Source: JAUREX01 sp964472135 | GTDB lineage: Bacteria > Pseudomonadota > Alphaproteobacteria > Rhodobacterales > Rhodobacteraceae | Direction of reading: 5' to 3' | DNA: 7,256 nucleotides | Assembly (NCBI GenBank): GCA_964472135.1 | Contig: CAYYJB010000089.1 | Location: forward strand, 1 to 7,256 | Shown: piece by piece, positions 1-6,334 of the stretch | How positions within the stretch are numbered: the stretch's first letter is position 1 | How the letters are laid out: each line of letters begins with the position of its first letter | Made by a program: the position numbers and the translations under genes | Notes under the pieces: generated by a model | The model's database searches: none | What the model was told of the DNA's origin: nothing | The model's input: only the letters and a program-made list of their open reading frames with translations

Positions 1-615
1 AACGCGGGCGGGTCGGGGGCGGCGGCGACGGCGAGCGCCGAGAGGATCACCGTGCCCGTCGACTGCGCCGACACGGGCGTGCTCGCCACCGCCCCCAACG
101 GGTCGCGCTGCACGGACGGGTCGATCTATGCGGGGGCCTTCGGGGGAAGCTATCTGATCACCCATGTCTCGGGATGCGGGCATGAGCCGGGGGGGCACCA
201 AGACTCGAAACCGGGCGCGGCGTTCACGCCGACGTGCACGGGCGCGACCGACAGCATCAACAAGCAATGGGCCAGCAGCGGCGGCGCGACGGAAGGGGCG
301 ACGTCGCTGACCGATGGCCTCGCCAACACCGGACAGCTCCTGGCCGATACCCAGCGGCTGAACCCGGCGGCGGCCTATTGCCAGCAGATGGTGGTGAACG
401 GCCGGACGGACTGGTATTTGCCCGCGCTGAATGAGCAAAACGTGCTCTACGTCAATCAATATGCCATCGGTGGCTTTGCCGGCGGCGCCATGTACTGGTC
501 CTCAACGGAGGGAGACAGTTCTGGCGCTCGGGGTCACATCTTTGGAAATGGCAGCCAGCAGCATCTATTCAAGCGCTGGCACTACCGCATCCGCTGCATC
601 CGCCGGGTGAACTGA
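1..615 (+). CDS. DUF1566/Lcl C-terminal domain protein, 5'-truncated by the window edge
   Basis: The frame is open from base 1 to the TGA at 613-615 (204 residues), so the gene very probably starts outside the window. The GTG at 52 is only an internal in-frame candidate, and no clear ribosome binding site precedes it. The C-terminal third has the hallmarks of the DUF1566/Lcl fold: WYLPALNE (codons from about 412), YWSSTE (about 493-510), then a spaced A..F.G......K pattern ending in RCIRR. The upstream half carries CxDGSIYAG and GATSLTDG stretches that I associate with the same family in marine alphaproteobacteria. Six cysteines follow codon 52, which would suit a disulfide-bonded exported protein, but no signal peptide can be seen. 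Such domains occur on surface adhesins and phage or tail-like proteins. The exact role is unknown. The 3' half (about 420-570) has many T- or A-ending codons (agt, tct, gct, ttt, aat, cta), unlike the neighbouring genes, so acquisition by transfer is possible. Family assignment is fairly sure; function is not. Confidence 0.75.
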   Translation, partial: NAGGSGAAATASAERITVPVDCADTGVLATAPNGSRCTDGSIYAGAFGGSYLITHVSGCGHEPGGHQDSKPGAAFTPTCTGATDSINKQWASSGGATEGATSLTDGLANTGQLLADTQRLNPAAAYCQQMVVNGRTDWYLPALNEQNVLYVNQYAIGGFAGGAMYWSSTEGDSSGARGHIFGNGSQQHLFKRWHYRIRCIRRVN

Positions 616-622
616 GGGGGAC

Positions 623-642
623 GGGCGCCGGTTGCCGCGCCC
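623..642. terminator. GC-rich hairpin between convergent genes, possible bidirectional terminator
   Basis: GGGCGC (623-628) pairs with GCGCCC (637-642). Inside the loop, GG (630-631) can pair with CC (635-636), leaving a one-base bulge and a TTG loop. The hairpin lies in the 36-nt gap between the stop of the Lcl-type gene and the stop of the ferredoxin gene, where either transcript would need to end. Neither side has a T-tract, so intrinsic termination would be weak and the assignment rests mainly on position. Confidence 0.4.
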
Positions 643-651
643 AGGCGGGGG

Positions 652-975
652 TCAGATCTGGCGTTCGGGCATGTGGACGACGAGGCCGTCGAGGGCGGGG
701 GAGACCTTGAGCTGGCAGGTCAGGCGCGAGCGGACCGGATCGGGCTGATAGGCGAAATCGAGCATGTCGGCCTCCATCGCCTCGCGCTGGGGCAGCCGCG
801 AGACCCATTCGGGGGCGACATAGACGTGGCAGGTCGAGCAGGCGCAGGCGCCGCCGCAATCGGCCTCGATGCCGGGGATGGCGTTGTCGCGCGCGCCTTC
901 CATGACGGTGAGGCCATCGGCCACATCCACGATATGGGCCTTGCCGCCGAACTCCACATAGGTGATCCGAGCCAT
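652..975 (-). CDS. fdxE: [2Fe-2S] ferredoxin, adrenodoxin/putidaredoxin type (FdVI-like)
   Basis: This is a 107-residue soluble electron carrier. The iron-sulfur ligands fit the C-x5-C-x2-C...C pattern of the vertebrate-type family: C40, C46 and C49 in CGGACACSTCHVYV, plus C87 in LTCQL. C44 is an additional cysteine inside the loop. The ending LDGLVVHMPERQI is also typical. Length and sequence character match putidaredoxin and especially Rhodobacter capsulatus FdVI (fdxE), which I recall has almost the same cluster loop. Members serve P450s, Fe-S cluster assembly or other oxidoreductases; no partner gene is visible here. An upstream GTG at 1002 would add nine residues. The ATG at 975 is preferred because it has GAAAGGTG 9 nt upstream and gives the usual family N-terminus (MARITYVEF). 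It lies downstream of the protease gene, behind a strong hairpin, so it is probably transcribed from its own promoter. Family is sure; the fdxE symbol is by resemblance. Confidence 0.93.
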   Translation of the reverse strand: MARITYVEFGGKAHIVDVADGLTVMEGARDNAIPGIEADCGGACACSTCHVYVAPEWVSRLPQREAMEADMLDFAYQPDPVRSRLTCQLKVSPALDGLVVHMPERQI

Positions 976-984
976 CTTCCTGCA

Positions 985-989
985 CCTTT
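985..989 (-). promoter_or_regulatory. Ribosome binding site that decides the ferredoxin start
   Basis: On the minus strand AAAGG (within GAAAGGTG) lies 9 nt before the ATG at 975. A second purine run, GGAAG, directly abuts the ATG and is too close to act as a Shine-Dalgarno site. This supports 975 rather than the GTG at 1002, whose coding extension would contain the AAAGG itself. Confidence 0.6.
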
Positions 990-1017
990 CAGACGAGAAC
1001 ACCGGCGTGGGATAAGA

Positions 1018-1051
1018 CCTCCGGTCGGGATTTTCCAGCCCCGACCGGAGG
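1018..1051 (-). terminator. Strong hairpin terminator after the degP-type gene
   Basis: CCTCCGGTCGGG and CCCGACCGGAGG form a perfect 12-bp stem around a 10-nt loop (1030-1039). On the minus strand the stem begins 5 nt after the protease stop codon and is followed by TCTTATCCC, a short and imperfect T-rich tail. Position and stem strength fit the end of the minus-strand operon. The poor T-tract leaves room for read-through into the ferredoxin gene, whose start codon is 42 nt downstream of the stem. Confidence 0.75.
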
Positions 1052-1056
1052 GCGTA

Positions 1057-2541
1057 TCAGTCGATGCCGAGCGCGACGAACCGCGGATCCCCAGCGCGCC
1101 GGATCAGCAGCAGGATCGACTTGCGCCCCGCCGCGCGCGCCTCGTCGATGCGCAGCGCAAGCTCGTCGGGCGCAGCGAGCGCCTGCTGGCCTGCCTCGGC
1201 CAGAAGATCGCCCGTGCGCAGCCCCTTGGCGAAGGCTTCCGACGTCTCGTCGACCGCGATGACCACAAGCCCCGAGGCGTCCGGCCCGATGCCGAGCGCC
1301 GCGCGGTCCTCATCCGTCGGGCGGCGCAACGTCATGCCGAGAACCTCGCGCTCGAGCGCGGGGGCCTCGGGCTGCTCGGCCTCGGGCGCGGTTCCCGCCT
1401 CGGCCGTCTCGCGCCGACCGAGCGTCACGCTCAGCGTGGTGCGCACGCCTTCGCGCATCACGACGACGGGCACCTTCTTGCCGACCGGCGCATCGCCGAC
1501 ACGCCGGACAAGATCGCGGGTATTGGCGACAGGCGCGCCGTCGAACTCTATCACCACATCGCCCGCGCGCATGTCGGCCTCGAGCGCAGGGCCCGGCGGC
1601 ACATCCGTGACGAGCGCACCCGCCGTGCTGCCGAGCGCCATCGCCTCGGCGACATCGGGCGTCACGTCCTGGATGCGCACGCCAAGCCAGCCGCGCCGCG
1701 TCTCGCCGAAGTCGCGCAACTGCGCCACGACCTTCGTCACCACATTCGAGGCCATCGCGAAGCCGATCCCGATCGAGCCGCCGTTGGGCGACAGGATCGC
1801 GGTGTTGACCCCCACGACCTCGCCATCCATGTTGAAGAGCGGCCCGCCCGAATTGCCGCGGTTGATCGCGGCATCGGTCTGGAGATAGTCGTCATAGCTG
1901 CCCGAAAGGGTGCGGCCGCGCGCCGAGACGATCCCGGCCGAGACCGAGAACCCCTGCCCGAGCGGGTTGCCCATCGCCATCACCCAATCGCCGACACGCA
2001 TCGCGTCGCTGTCACCAAAGGCAACGAAGGGAAGAGGGGCATCGGTCTCGACCTTGAGCAGCGCGATATCGGTCTTGGGGTCGGTCCCCACCAGCTTGGC
2101 ATCGAGCCGCTCGCCCGAGAAGAATTCGACCTCGATGCCGTCTGCCCCCTCAATGACGTGATTGTTCGTCACGATGTAGCCGTCGGCCGAGATCACGAAA
2201 CCCGAGCCGAGGGCCGAGCCGCGCCGCTGGCTGGGCCCCCCCGGCCCCCCCGGCCCGTTGCGATCTAGAAAGTCGCGGAAGAAATCCTCGAAGGGCGATC
2301 CGGGCGGAACCATCGGCCCGCCCTCGGCCGGCGCCGAGACGAGTGTCGAGGTCGTGATGTTGACAACCGAGCCGCTGACCTGCTCGGCCAGATCGGCGAA
2401 ACTCTCGGGGGCGCCGCGCGCCTGCGCCCAGCCCGCCTGCAGGATCGCGAGCGCGAGGGCCAGAACAAAGGCGAGGGCGGCGCGCGCCAGACCGGCACGA
2501 TCGGACCGCACTGCGGCGAGGGCTGGGTTCTGAGGATGCAT
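1057..2541 (-). CDS. degP: Periplasmic HtrA/DegP-type (Do) serine protease with two PDZ domains
   Basis: This 494-residue protease/chaperone degrades or holds misfolded envelope proteins. The N-terminus has basic residues, then a hydrophobic core (about 20-36) and a likely signal peptidase site after AQA (about residue 41), placing it in the periplasm. The trypsin-like domain carries the full catalytic triad: H128 in TNNHVIEGAD, D158 in KTDIALLKVE and S231 in GNSGGPLFN. PDZ1 spans about 285-375. An acidic, Pro/Ala-rich linker (378-398) leads to a more divergent PDZ2 (about 399-485). Length and layout are typical of the Do/MucD/DegQ group. The regulatory LA-loop region contains a Gly/Pro repeat (residues 95-103) encoded by two C7 runs on the plus strand. 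The ATG at 2541 has GGGAG 7 nt upstream. It follows the yjeT homologue by 105 nt and ends in a strong hairpin, so it is the last operon gene, perhaps with its own promoter. DegP, DegQ and MucD cannot be told apart from sequence alone. Confidence 0.95.
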   Translation of the reverse strand: MHPQNPALAAVRSDRAGLARAALAFVLALALAILQAGWAQARGAPESFADLAEQVSGSVVNITTSTLVSAPAEGGPMVPPGSPFEDFFRDFLDRNGPGGPGGPSQRRGSALGSGFVISADGYIVTNNHVIEGADGIEVEFFSGERLDAKLVGTDPKTDIALLKVETDAPLPFVAFGDSDAMRVGDWVMAMGNPLGQGFSVSAGIVSARGRTLSGSYDDYLQTDAAINRGNSGGPLFNMDGEVVGVNTAILSPNGGSIGIGFAMASNVVTKVVAQLRDFGETRRGWLGVRIQDVTPDVAEAMALGSTAGALVTDVPPGPALEADMRAGDVVIEFDGAPVANTRDLVRRVGDAPVGKKVPVVVMREGVRTTLSVTLGRRETAEAGTAPEAEQPEAPALEREVLGMTLRRPTDEDRAALGIGPDASGLVVIAVDETSEAFAKGLRTGDLLAEAGQQALAAPDELALRIDEARAAGRKSILLLIRRAGDPRFVALGID

Positions 2542-2548
2542 CGTCGAA

Positions 2549-2553
2549 CTCCC
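2549..2553 (-). promoter_or_regulatory. Ribosome binding site of the degP-type gene
   Basis: GGGAG on the minus strand lies 7 nt before the ATG at 2541, near-ideal spacing. It supports this start over an out-of-frame ATG at 2558. A modest hairpin, GGGGCG (2563-2568) with CGCCCC (2580-2585), lies just upstream in the leader. Confidence 0.6.
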
Positions 2554-2646
2554 GTCAATCCGGGGGCGGCCGGATCGCGCGCCCCATGTCTCCGTCGATC
2601 AGATGTTCATACGGCGGGCGAAAATCAAAGGCCGCTCGCTCCGCGG

Positions 2647-2859
2647 TCAATCCAATGTGAAGCCCCGTCGCACGATCCAGACCATCGCGACCCCCGCCGC
2701 CACCATCGCCAGCCCGATCCGCCGGCGCGTCGCGAGCGGCATGCCGGCGACCAGCTCCAGTATCGAGTCGAGCCGCCGTGGCAGCGCCGCGAACACGATC
2801 CCCTCGATCACGAGACAGAACCCGAGACCGAGCAGGATCGCGCCCCAGAGCCCTGTCAT
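2647..2859 (-). CDS. yjeT: YjeT/DUF2065-family small inner-membrane protein
   Basis: This 70-residue protein has two predicted membrane helices (about 4-25 and 48-63) joined by a short loop. It carries family features seen in E. coli YjeT: EG at 19-20 in the first helix, a proline just after it (P27), and an RRIG turn (46-49) leading into the second helix, followed by basic residues. In E. coli yjeT also follows hflC, so position and sequence agree. Its molecular role is not established; a part in the HflKC/FtsH membrane complex is inference from position only. Its ATG overlaps the hflC stop codon in an ATGA (4-nt overlap). The only purine-rich site, AGGA, directly abuts the ATG, so its translation probably depends on ribosomes finishing hflC. 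Confidence 0.85.
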   Translation of the reverse strand: MTGLWGAILLGLGFCLVIEGIVFAALPRRLDSILELVAGMPLATRRRIGLAMVAAGVAMVWIVRRGFTLD

Positions 2860-3728
2860 TCCTGCGCGCGATCCGAGCGCAGATAGTCGAAGAACGCGCT
2901 GTCGGGCTGCATCACGATCGAGGAATTGTCGCCCTTGAGCGCGCGCTCATAGGCGATGAGCGAACGGGTGAAGGCGAAGAACTCGGGATCGCGGCCAAAG
3001 GCGTCGGCATAGATTCGGTTGCGTTCGGCATCGGCCTCGCCGCGGATGATCTCGGACTGCTTGCGCGCCTCGGAGGTCAGCTCGGTCACCGTCCGGTCGG
3101 CGCTCGCGCGCACGCGCTGCGCCGCCTCGCCGCCACGGGCGATCTCGTCTGCCGCCTCGCGTTCGCGCTCGGCGCGCATCCGCGCGAAGGTGGCGGCCAG
3201 GTTCTGCTCGGGCAGGTCGGTGCGCGTCAGGCGGATGTCGATGACATCGACCCCGAGCGCGAGTGCCTCGCGCCGCGCCAGATCGCGGATGCGGTTCATG
3301 AGGGCGACGCGGTCCTCCGACAGCACCGTGCTCGAGGGCACGGTGCCCAGAACCTCACGGATGGCCGCGTTCATGATCCGGTCGAGACGCGCCTGAGCGG
3401 CCCGGACCCCCTCGGTCCCGACCGACTCGCGGAACTCGATCAGATCGACGATCCGCCAGCGGGCGAAGGCATCGACGACAAGGCGCCGGTCATCGGCCGG
3501 GGTGACCTCGAGGGGCTGCGACTGCATCCCGAGGATACGGCCGTCATACCGCACGACCTCCTGGATGATCGGGATCTTGAAGCCGAGCCCCGGTTCCTCC
3601 TTCACGGCCTTGACCTGGCCGAACTGGAGCACGAGCGCCTTCTCGCGCTCATCCACGATGAAGACCGATGAGGAAATGGCCGCGATCAGCACGACGATCG
3701 CAGGCAGGATGATGGCCGATCGCTTCAT
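2856..3728 (-). CDS. hflC: HflC, SPFH/band-7 regulator of the FtsH protease
   Basis: This 290-residue inner-membrane protein pairs with HflK in a large ring complex around FtsH and modulates degradation of membrane and cytosolic substrates. An N-terminal hydrophobic segment (about 5-24) serves as an uncleaved anchor, followed by the conserved FIVDEREKALVLQFGQV start of the band-7 domain and GLGFKIPI (47-54). The SPFH core runs to about 185. A long charged coiled-coil region rich in R, E and A follows (about 180-240, RAEREREAADEIARGGEAA). The C-terminal part has FFAFTRSLIAYE (250-261) and FFDYL (279-283), as in the family. Length is slightly below that of E. coli HflC (334), which I attribute to a shorter helical region. 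The ATG at 3728 shares one base with the hflK stop (TGATG) and has GGAGGG 6 nt upstream inside hflK, indicating tight translational coupling and roughly equal production of the two partners. Confidence 0.95.
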   Translation of the reverse strand: MKRSAIILPAIVVLIAAISSSVFIVDEREKALVLQFGQVKAVKEEPGLGFKIPIIQEVVRYDGRILGMQSQPLEVTPADDRRLVVDAFARWRIVDLIEFRESVGTEGVRAAQARLDRIMNAAIREVLGTVPSSTVLSEDRVALMNRIRDLARREALALGVDVIDIRLTRTDLPEQNLAATFARMRAEREREAADEIARGGEAAQRVRASADRTVTELTSEARKQSEIIRGEADAERNRIYADAFGRDPEFFAFTRSLIAYERALKGDNSSIVMQPDSAFFDYLRSDRAQE

Positions 3729-4909
3729 CAGTTGCCCTCCCCGGTTGACCGGCGCAGATCATTGAGCGGCAGATATGGCACGACCCCCTGCCCCGCCCCC
3801 TCGCCGCTGACGCCGTCGAGGATTATCTTGTCCATCCCGCCCAGCACCTGCTCCATCGTCTCGAGATACATCCGCCGCCGCGTCACTTCGGGCGCCTTGA
3901 CGTATTCGTCGTAGACCGCGACGAAGCGGCTCGCCTCGCCCTCGGCGGCGTTGATGACCGAGGCGCGATAGGCCTCGGATTCCTCGAGGATCCGCGCCGC
4001 CTCGCCGCGCGCGCCGGCGAGCACGCGGTTGGCATAGGCATCGGCCTCCTTTTCCAGCCGGTCGCGTTCCTGCTGGGCGGCCTGAACCTCGCGGAAGCTG
4101 TCGATGACCTCGCGCGGGGGGTCGGCGCGGTCGAAGTTGATCCGCACCACGTTGATGCCCGCCTCGTAGCTGTCGAGCGTCTCCTGCACCGCGGCGCGCA
4201 GATCGGACGCGATGGCGCCGCGGTCGCGGTTGAGGATGGGCGAAAGCTCGGAGCGCGCGATGATGTCGCGCATCGCCGATTCCGCCACCGCGCGGATCGT
4301 GTCGGACGGATCGGCGAGGTTGAAGAGGAAGCGCGCGGGGTCGGAGATGTTCCAGACCACCTGGAACTCGATGTCGACGATGTTCTGGTCGCGCGTCAGC
4401 ATGAGCCCGCTGTCGAGCGCGCCGAGCCGGCCCGTGCCGATGTCGGTGTTGCGCTCTCCGGTCACCTGCACGATCTCGGCGCGCACGAAGGGCCAGGGCG
4501 CGAAGTTCAGGCCGGGATCGCCGATGCCCGAGAATTCGCCGAGGAAGAGTTCGACCGAGCGTTCTTCGGGCTTGACGGTGTAGAAGGACGAAAATCCCCA
4601 CAAGCCCGCCGCGGCGATCGCCGCGATGATGAAGCCCTGGCGCGAAAAGACCGGGCCCGCGCCGCCGCCCGGGCCGCGCCGGCCGCCGCCGCCACCCTGG
4701 CCGCCCCGCCCGCCCATGAGGACGCGAAGCTGCTCCTGCCCCTTGCGGACGAGATCGTCGATCTCGGGGATCTGCGGCCCCTCGCCGCCGGGCTTGCGCC
4801 CGCCGCCGCGATTGTCGCCGCCACCTTGGCCGCCGCCCTGGCCGCCGCCCGAATTTCCGCCAGTTCCGCCGGAGCCGCCCCCGCCCCAGGGGCCACCGCT
4901 GCCTGCCAT
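3728..4909 (-). CDS. hflK: HflK, SPFH/band-7 regulator of the FtsH protease
   Basis: This 393-residue partner of HflC controls FtsH from the periplasmic face of the inner membrane. The N-terminal cytoplasmic arm (1-about 88) is extremely glycine-rich in two blocks (9-44 and 66-85) separated by the conserved IPEIDDLVRKGQEQLRVLM segment (47-65). A single membrane helix follows (about 92-110), then FYTVKPEERSVELFLGEF (109-126), the band-7 domain (about 110-290), including the D-x-NIVDIEFQVVW strand region (174-186), and a helical stretch (275-340) with ER/EA repeats. The tail contains GGMDKIIL (357-364), typical of HflK. The ATG at 4909 has AAGGA 7 nt upstream. It lies 64 nt after gor, enough room for an internal promoter, and overlaps hflC by one base. 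The glycine arm is a known HflK trait, but here the low-complexity blocks are long. Assignment is sure. Confidence 0.95.
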   Translation of the reverse strand: MAGSGGPWGGGGSGGTGGNSGGGQGGGQGGGDNRGGGRKPGGEGPQIPEIDDLVRKGQEQLRVLMGGRGGQGGGGGRRGPGGGAGPVFSRQGFIIAAIAAAGLWGFSSFYTVKPEERSVELFLGEFSGIGDPGLNFAPWPFVRAEIVQVTGERNTDIGTGRLGALDSGLMLTRDQNIVDIEFQVVWNISDPARFLFNLADPSDTIRAVAESAMRDIIARSELSPILNRDRGAIASDLRAAVQETLDSYEAGINVVRINFDRADPPREVIDSFREVQAAQQERDRLEKEADAYANRVLAGARGEAARILEESEAYRASVINAAEGEASRFVAVYDEYVKAPEVTRRRMYLETMEQVLGGMDKIILDGVSGEGAGQGVVPYLPLNDLRRSTGEGN

Positions 4910-4932
4910 CGTGCTGTCCTTCTCGTGAACCT

Positions 4933-4976
4933 TGATGCTCTAACTGGTCACTTCGCGCCGGAAATCAAGCGCATCA
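4933..4976 (-). repeat. Imperfect inverted repeat spanning the gor stop codon and the gor-hflK gap
   Basis: On the minus strand TGATGCGCT (4968-4976, beginning with the gor TGA) can pair with AGAGCATCA (4933-4941), giving 8 of 9 pairs around a 26-nt loop. The remaining sequence of the gap is short and comparatively AT-rich for this window. There is no T-tract, so it is not a convincing terminator. It could be a weak attenuator, an RNA-processing site between gor and hflK, or chance. Confidence 0.3.
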
Positions 4977-6329
4977 TCCTCGGCGAACCGGGGTTTTCAT
5001 GGTCACGAGCTCCTCGGCCATGGTCGGATGCACCGCCACCGTGCGATCGAAATCCTCCTTGGTGGCGCCCATCCGGATCGCGACCGCCGCGAGCTGGACC
5101 ATCTCGCCGGCCTCGGGTGCGACGATATGGCACCCGAGCACGCGCCGGCTGGCGGCATCGACGACCAGCTTGAAGAGCGCGCGATCCTCGCGCCCGGCGA
5201 AGAGGCTGCGCATCGGGCGGAAGGTCGCGACATAGACCTCGACAGGCCCGCGGGCGCGCGCGGCCTCTTCCGACATCCCCACGGTGCCGAGTTCGGGCCG
5301 GGTGAAGACGGCCGAGGGCACGAGGTCGTGCTCGGCGCGCGTCGGGCGGCCGAGAAAGAGCGTCTCGGCCAGCGCCTGCCCCTCGCGGATCGCGACCGGG
5401 GTGAGGTTCACGCGGTCGGTCACATCGCCCACCGCGAAGATCGAGGGCACCGCCGTCTGGCTGTAGGCATCGACCTCGACCGCGCCCGAGGGCGCGAGGC
5501 CCACGCCCAGCGCCTGAAGGCCGAGCCCCGCGGTGTTCGGGCGCCGGCCGGTGGCATAGAGGACGGCATCGGCCGCAAGGCGCGTGCCGTCGGTCAGATG
5601 CACGATGCGCGTCGCGCCGTCGGCCTCGATCCGCGCGACCTCGGCGCCGGCGTGCAGCGCGATCCGCTGCGCGGCCATCGCGCCCTGCAGATGGGCACGC
5701 GCCTCGGCATCGAAGCCGCGCAGGATGTGGGGGGCGCGGAAGACCTGCGTGACCTCCGAGCCGAGCCCCGCGAAGATGCAGGCGAATTCGCAGGCGATAT
5801 AGCCCGACCCCACGATGACGATCCGCGCGGGCAGGGCGGGCAGGTCGAAGACCTCGTCCGAGGTGATGGCAAGTGCCGCCCCCGGCACCTCGGGCACGAA
5901 GGGCCGCCCGCCTGTCGCGATCAGGATGTGGCGCGCCGAGATCCGCCGGCCGTCGGCGAGTGCGACGGTGTGGGGATCGATCAGCGTCGCGCGCTGGTCG
6001 TGGACCGTGACCCCGGCGCGGCCGAGCGTGCCGCGATAGGCGCCCTCGAGCCGGTCGAGCTCGGCGCCGAGGCGGGCGCGGAAGGCCGGCCAGTCGAAGC
6101 CGCCCGCGGCCGCCTCCCAGCCATAGGCGCGGGCATCCGCGATCGCCTCGGGATAGGCGGAGGCGAAGACCATGATCTTTTTCGGCACGCAGCCGCGGAT
6201 GACGCAGGTGCCGCCCACGCGCGACTGTTCGGCGAGCGCCACGCGCGCGCCGCCCTCGGCGGACGCGATGCGCGCCGCGCGCACCCCGCCCGAGCCGCCG
6301 CCGATGACGAAGAAATCGACATCGAACAT
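4974..6329 (-). CDS. gor: Glutathione-disulfide reductase, FAD- and NADPH-dependent
   Basis: This 451-residue cytoplasmic flavoenzyme reduces GSSG to two GSH with NADPH. The FAD-binding motif is at the N-terminus (GGGSGG, 10-15). The redox-active disulfide is C42/C47 in GGTCVIRGCVPKK, the variant I associate with alphaproteobacteria, cyanobacteria and plants rather than E. coli. The second nucleotide site starts at GSGYIACEFA (174-183), with R198 and R204 in VFRAPHILR at the positions that select NADPH over NADH. The FAD-proximal motif AVGDVTD is at 299-305. The C-terminal interface supplies H434 and E439 in HPTMAEE, the acid-base pair of glutathione reductases, which argues against dihydrolipoamide dehydrogenase or mercuric reductase. 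Length is normal. The ATG at 6329 is only 5 nt after the rpiA stop, with G-rich sequence upstream as its ribosome binding site, so the two genes are almost certainly co-transcribed. RpiA recycles pentose phosphates from the pathway that makes NADPH, giving a metabolic link by inference. Confidence 0.96.
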   Translation of the reverse strand: MFDVDFFVIGGGSGGVRAARIASAEGGARVALAEQSRVGGTCVIRGCVPKKIMVFASAYPEAIADARAYGWEAAAGGFDWPAFRARLGAELDRLEGAYRGTLGRAGVTVHDQRATLIDPHTVALADGRRISARHILIATGGRPFVPEVPGAALAITSDEVFDLPALPARIVIVGSGYIACEFACIFAGLGSEVTQVFRAPHILRGFDAEARAHLQGAMAAQRIALHAGAEVARIEADGATRIVHLTDGTRLAADAVLYATGRRPNTAGLGLQALGVGLAPSGAVEVDAYSQTAVPSIFAVGDVTDRVNLTPVAIREGQALAETLFLGRPTRAEHDLVPSAVFTRPELGTVGMSEEAARARGPVEVYVATFRPMRSLFAGREDRALFKLVVDAASRRVLGCHIVAPEAGEMVQLAAVAIRMGATKEDFDRTVAVHPTMAEELVTMKTPVRRG

Positions 6330-6334
6330 CCGCC

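Noticed and set aside
569..985. 138-codon minus-strand frame overlapping the ferredoxin gene
   Set aside because: It is an out-of-frame shadow of the ferredoxin gene, which has the complete four-cysteine ligand set.
673..2268. 531-codon open frame on the plus strand
   Set aside because: It lies antisense to the ferredoxin and the HtrA protease, both with clear family motifs. Its translation is Arg/His/Ala/Asp-rich with no recognisable motif, typical of antisense frames in high-GC DNA.
2778..3671. 297-codon plus-strand open frame antisense to hflC and the yjeT homologue
   Set aside because: Same reasoning: the minus strand encodes a full HflC with overlapping-stop coupling to both neighbours, and the plus-strand product has no family features.
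3759..4601. 280-codon minus-strand frame inside hflK in another frame
   Set aside because: It is an Arg/Gly/Ala-rich out-of-frame translation of hflK without a ribosome binding site.
4655..4883. GGC/GCC repeats at the hflK 5' end as a possible CRISPR or tandem repeat array
   Set aside because: The repeats are irregular, in frame and encode the glycine-rich arm known in HflK proteins; there are no constant repeat units with spacers.
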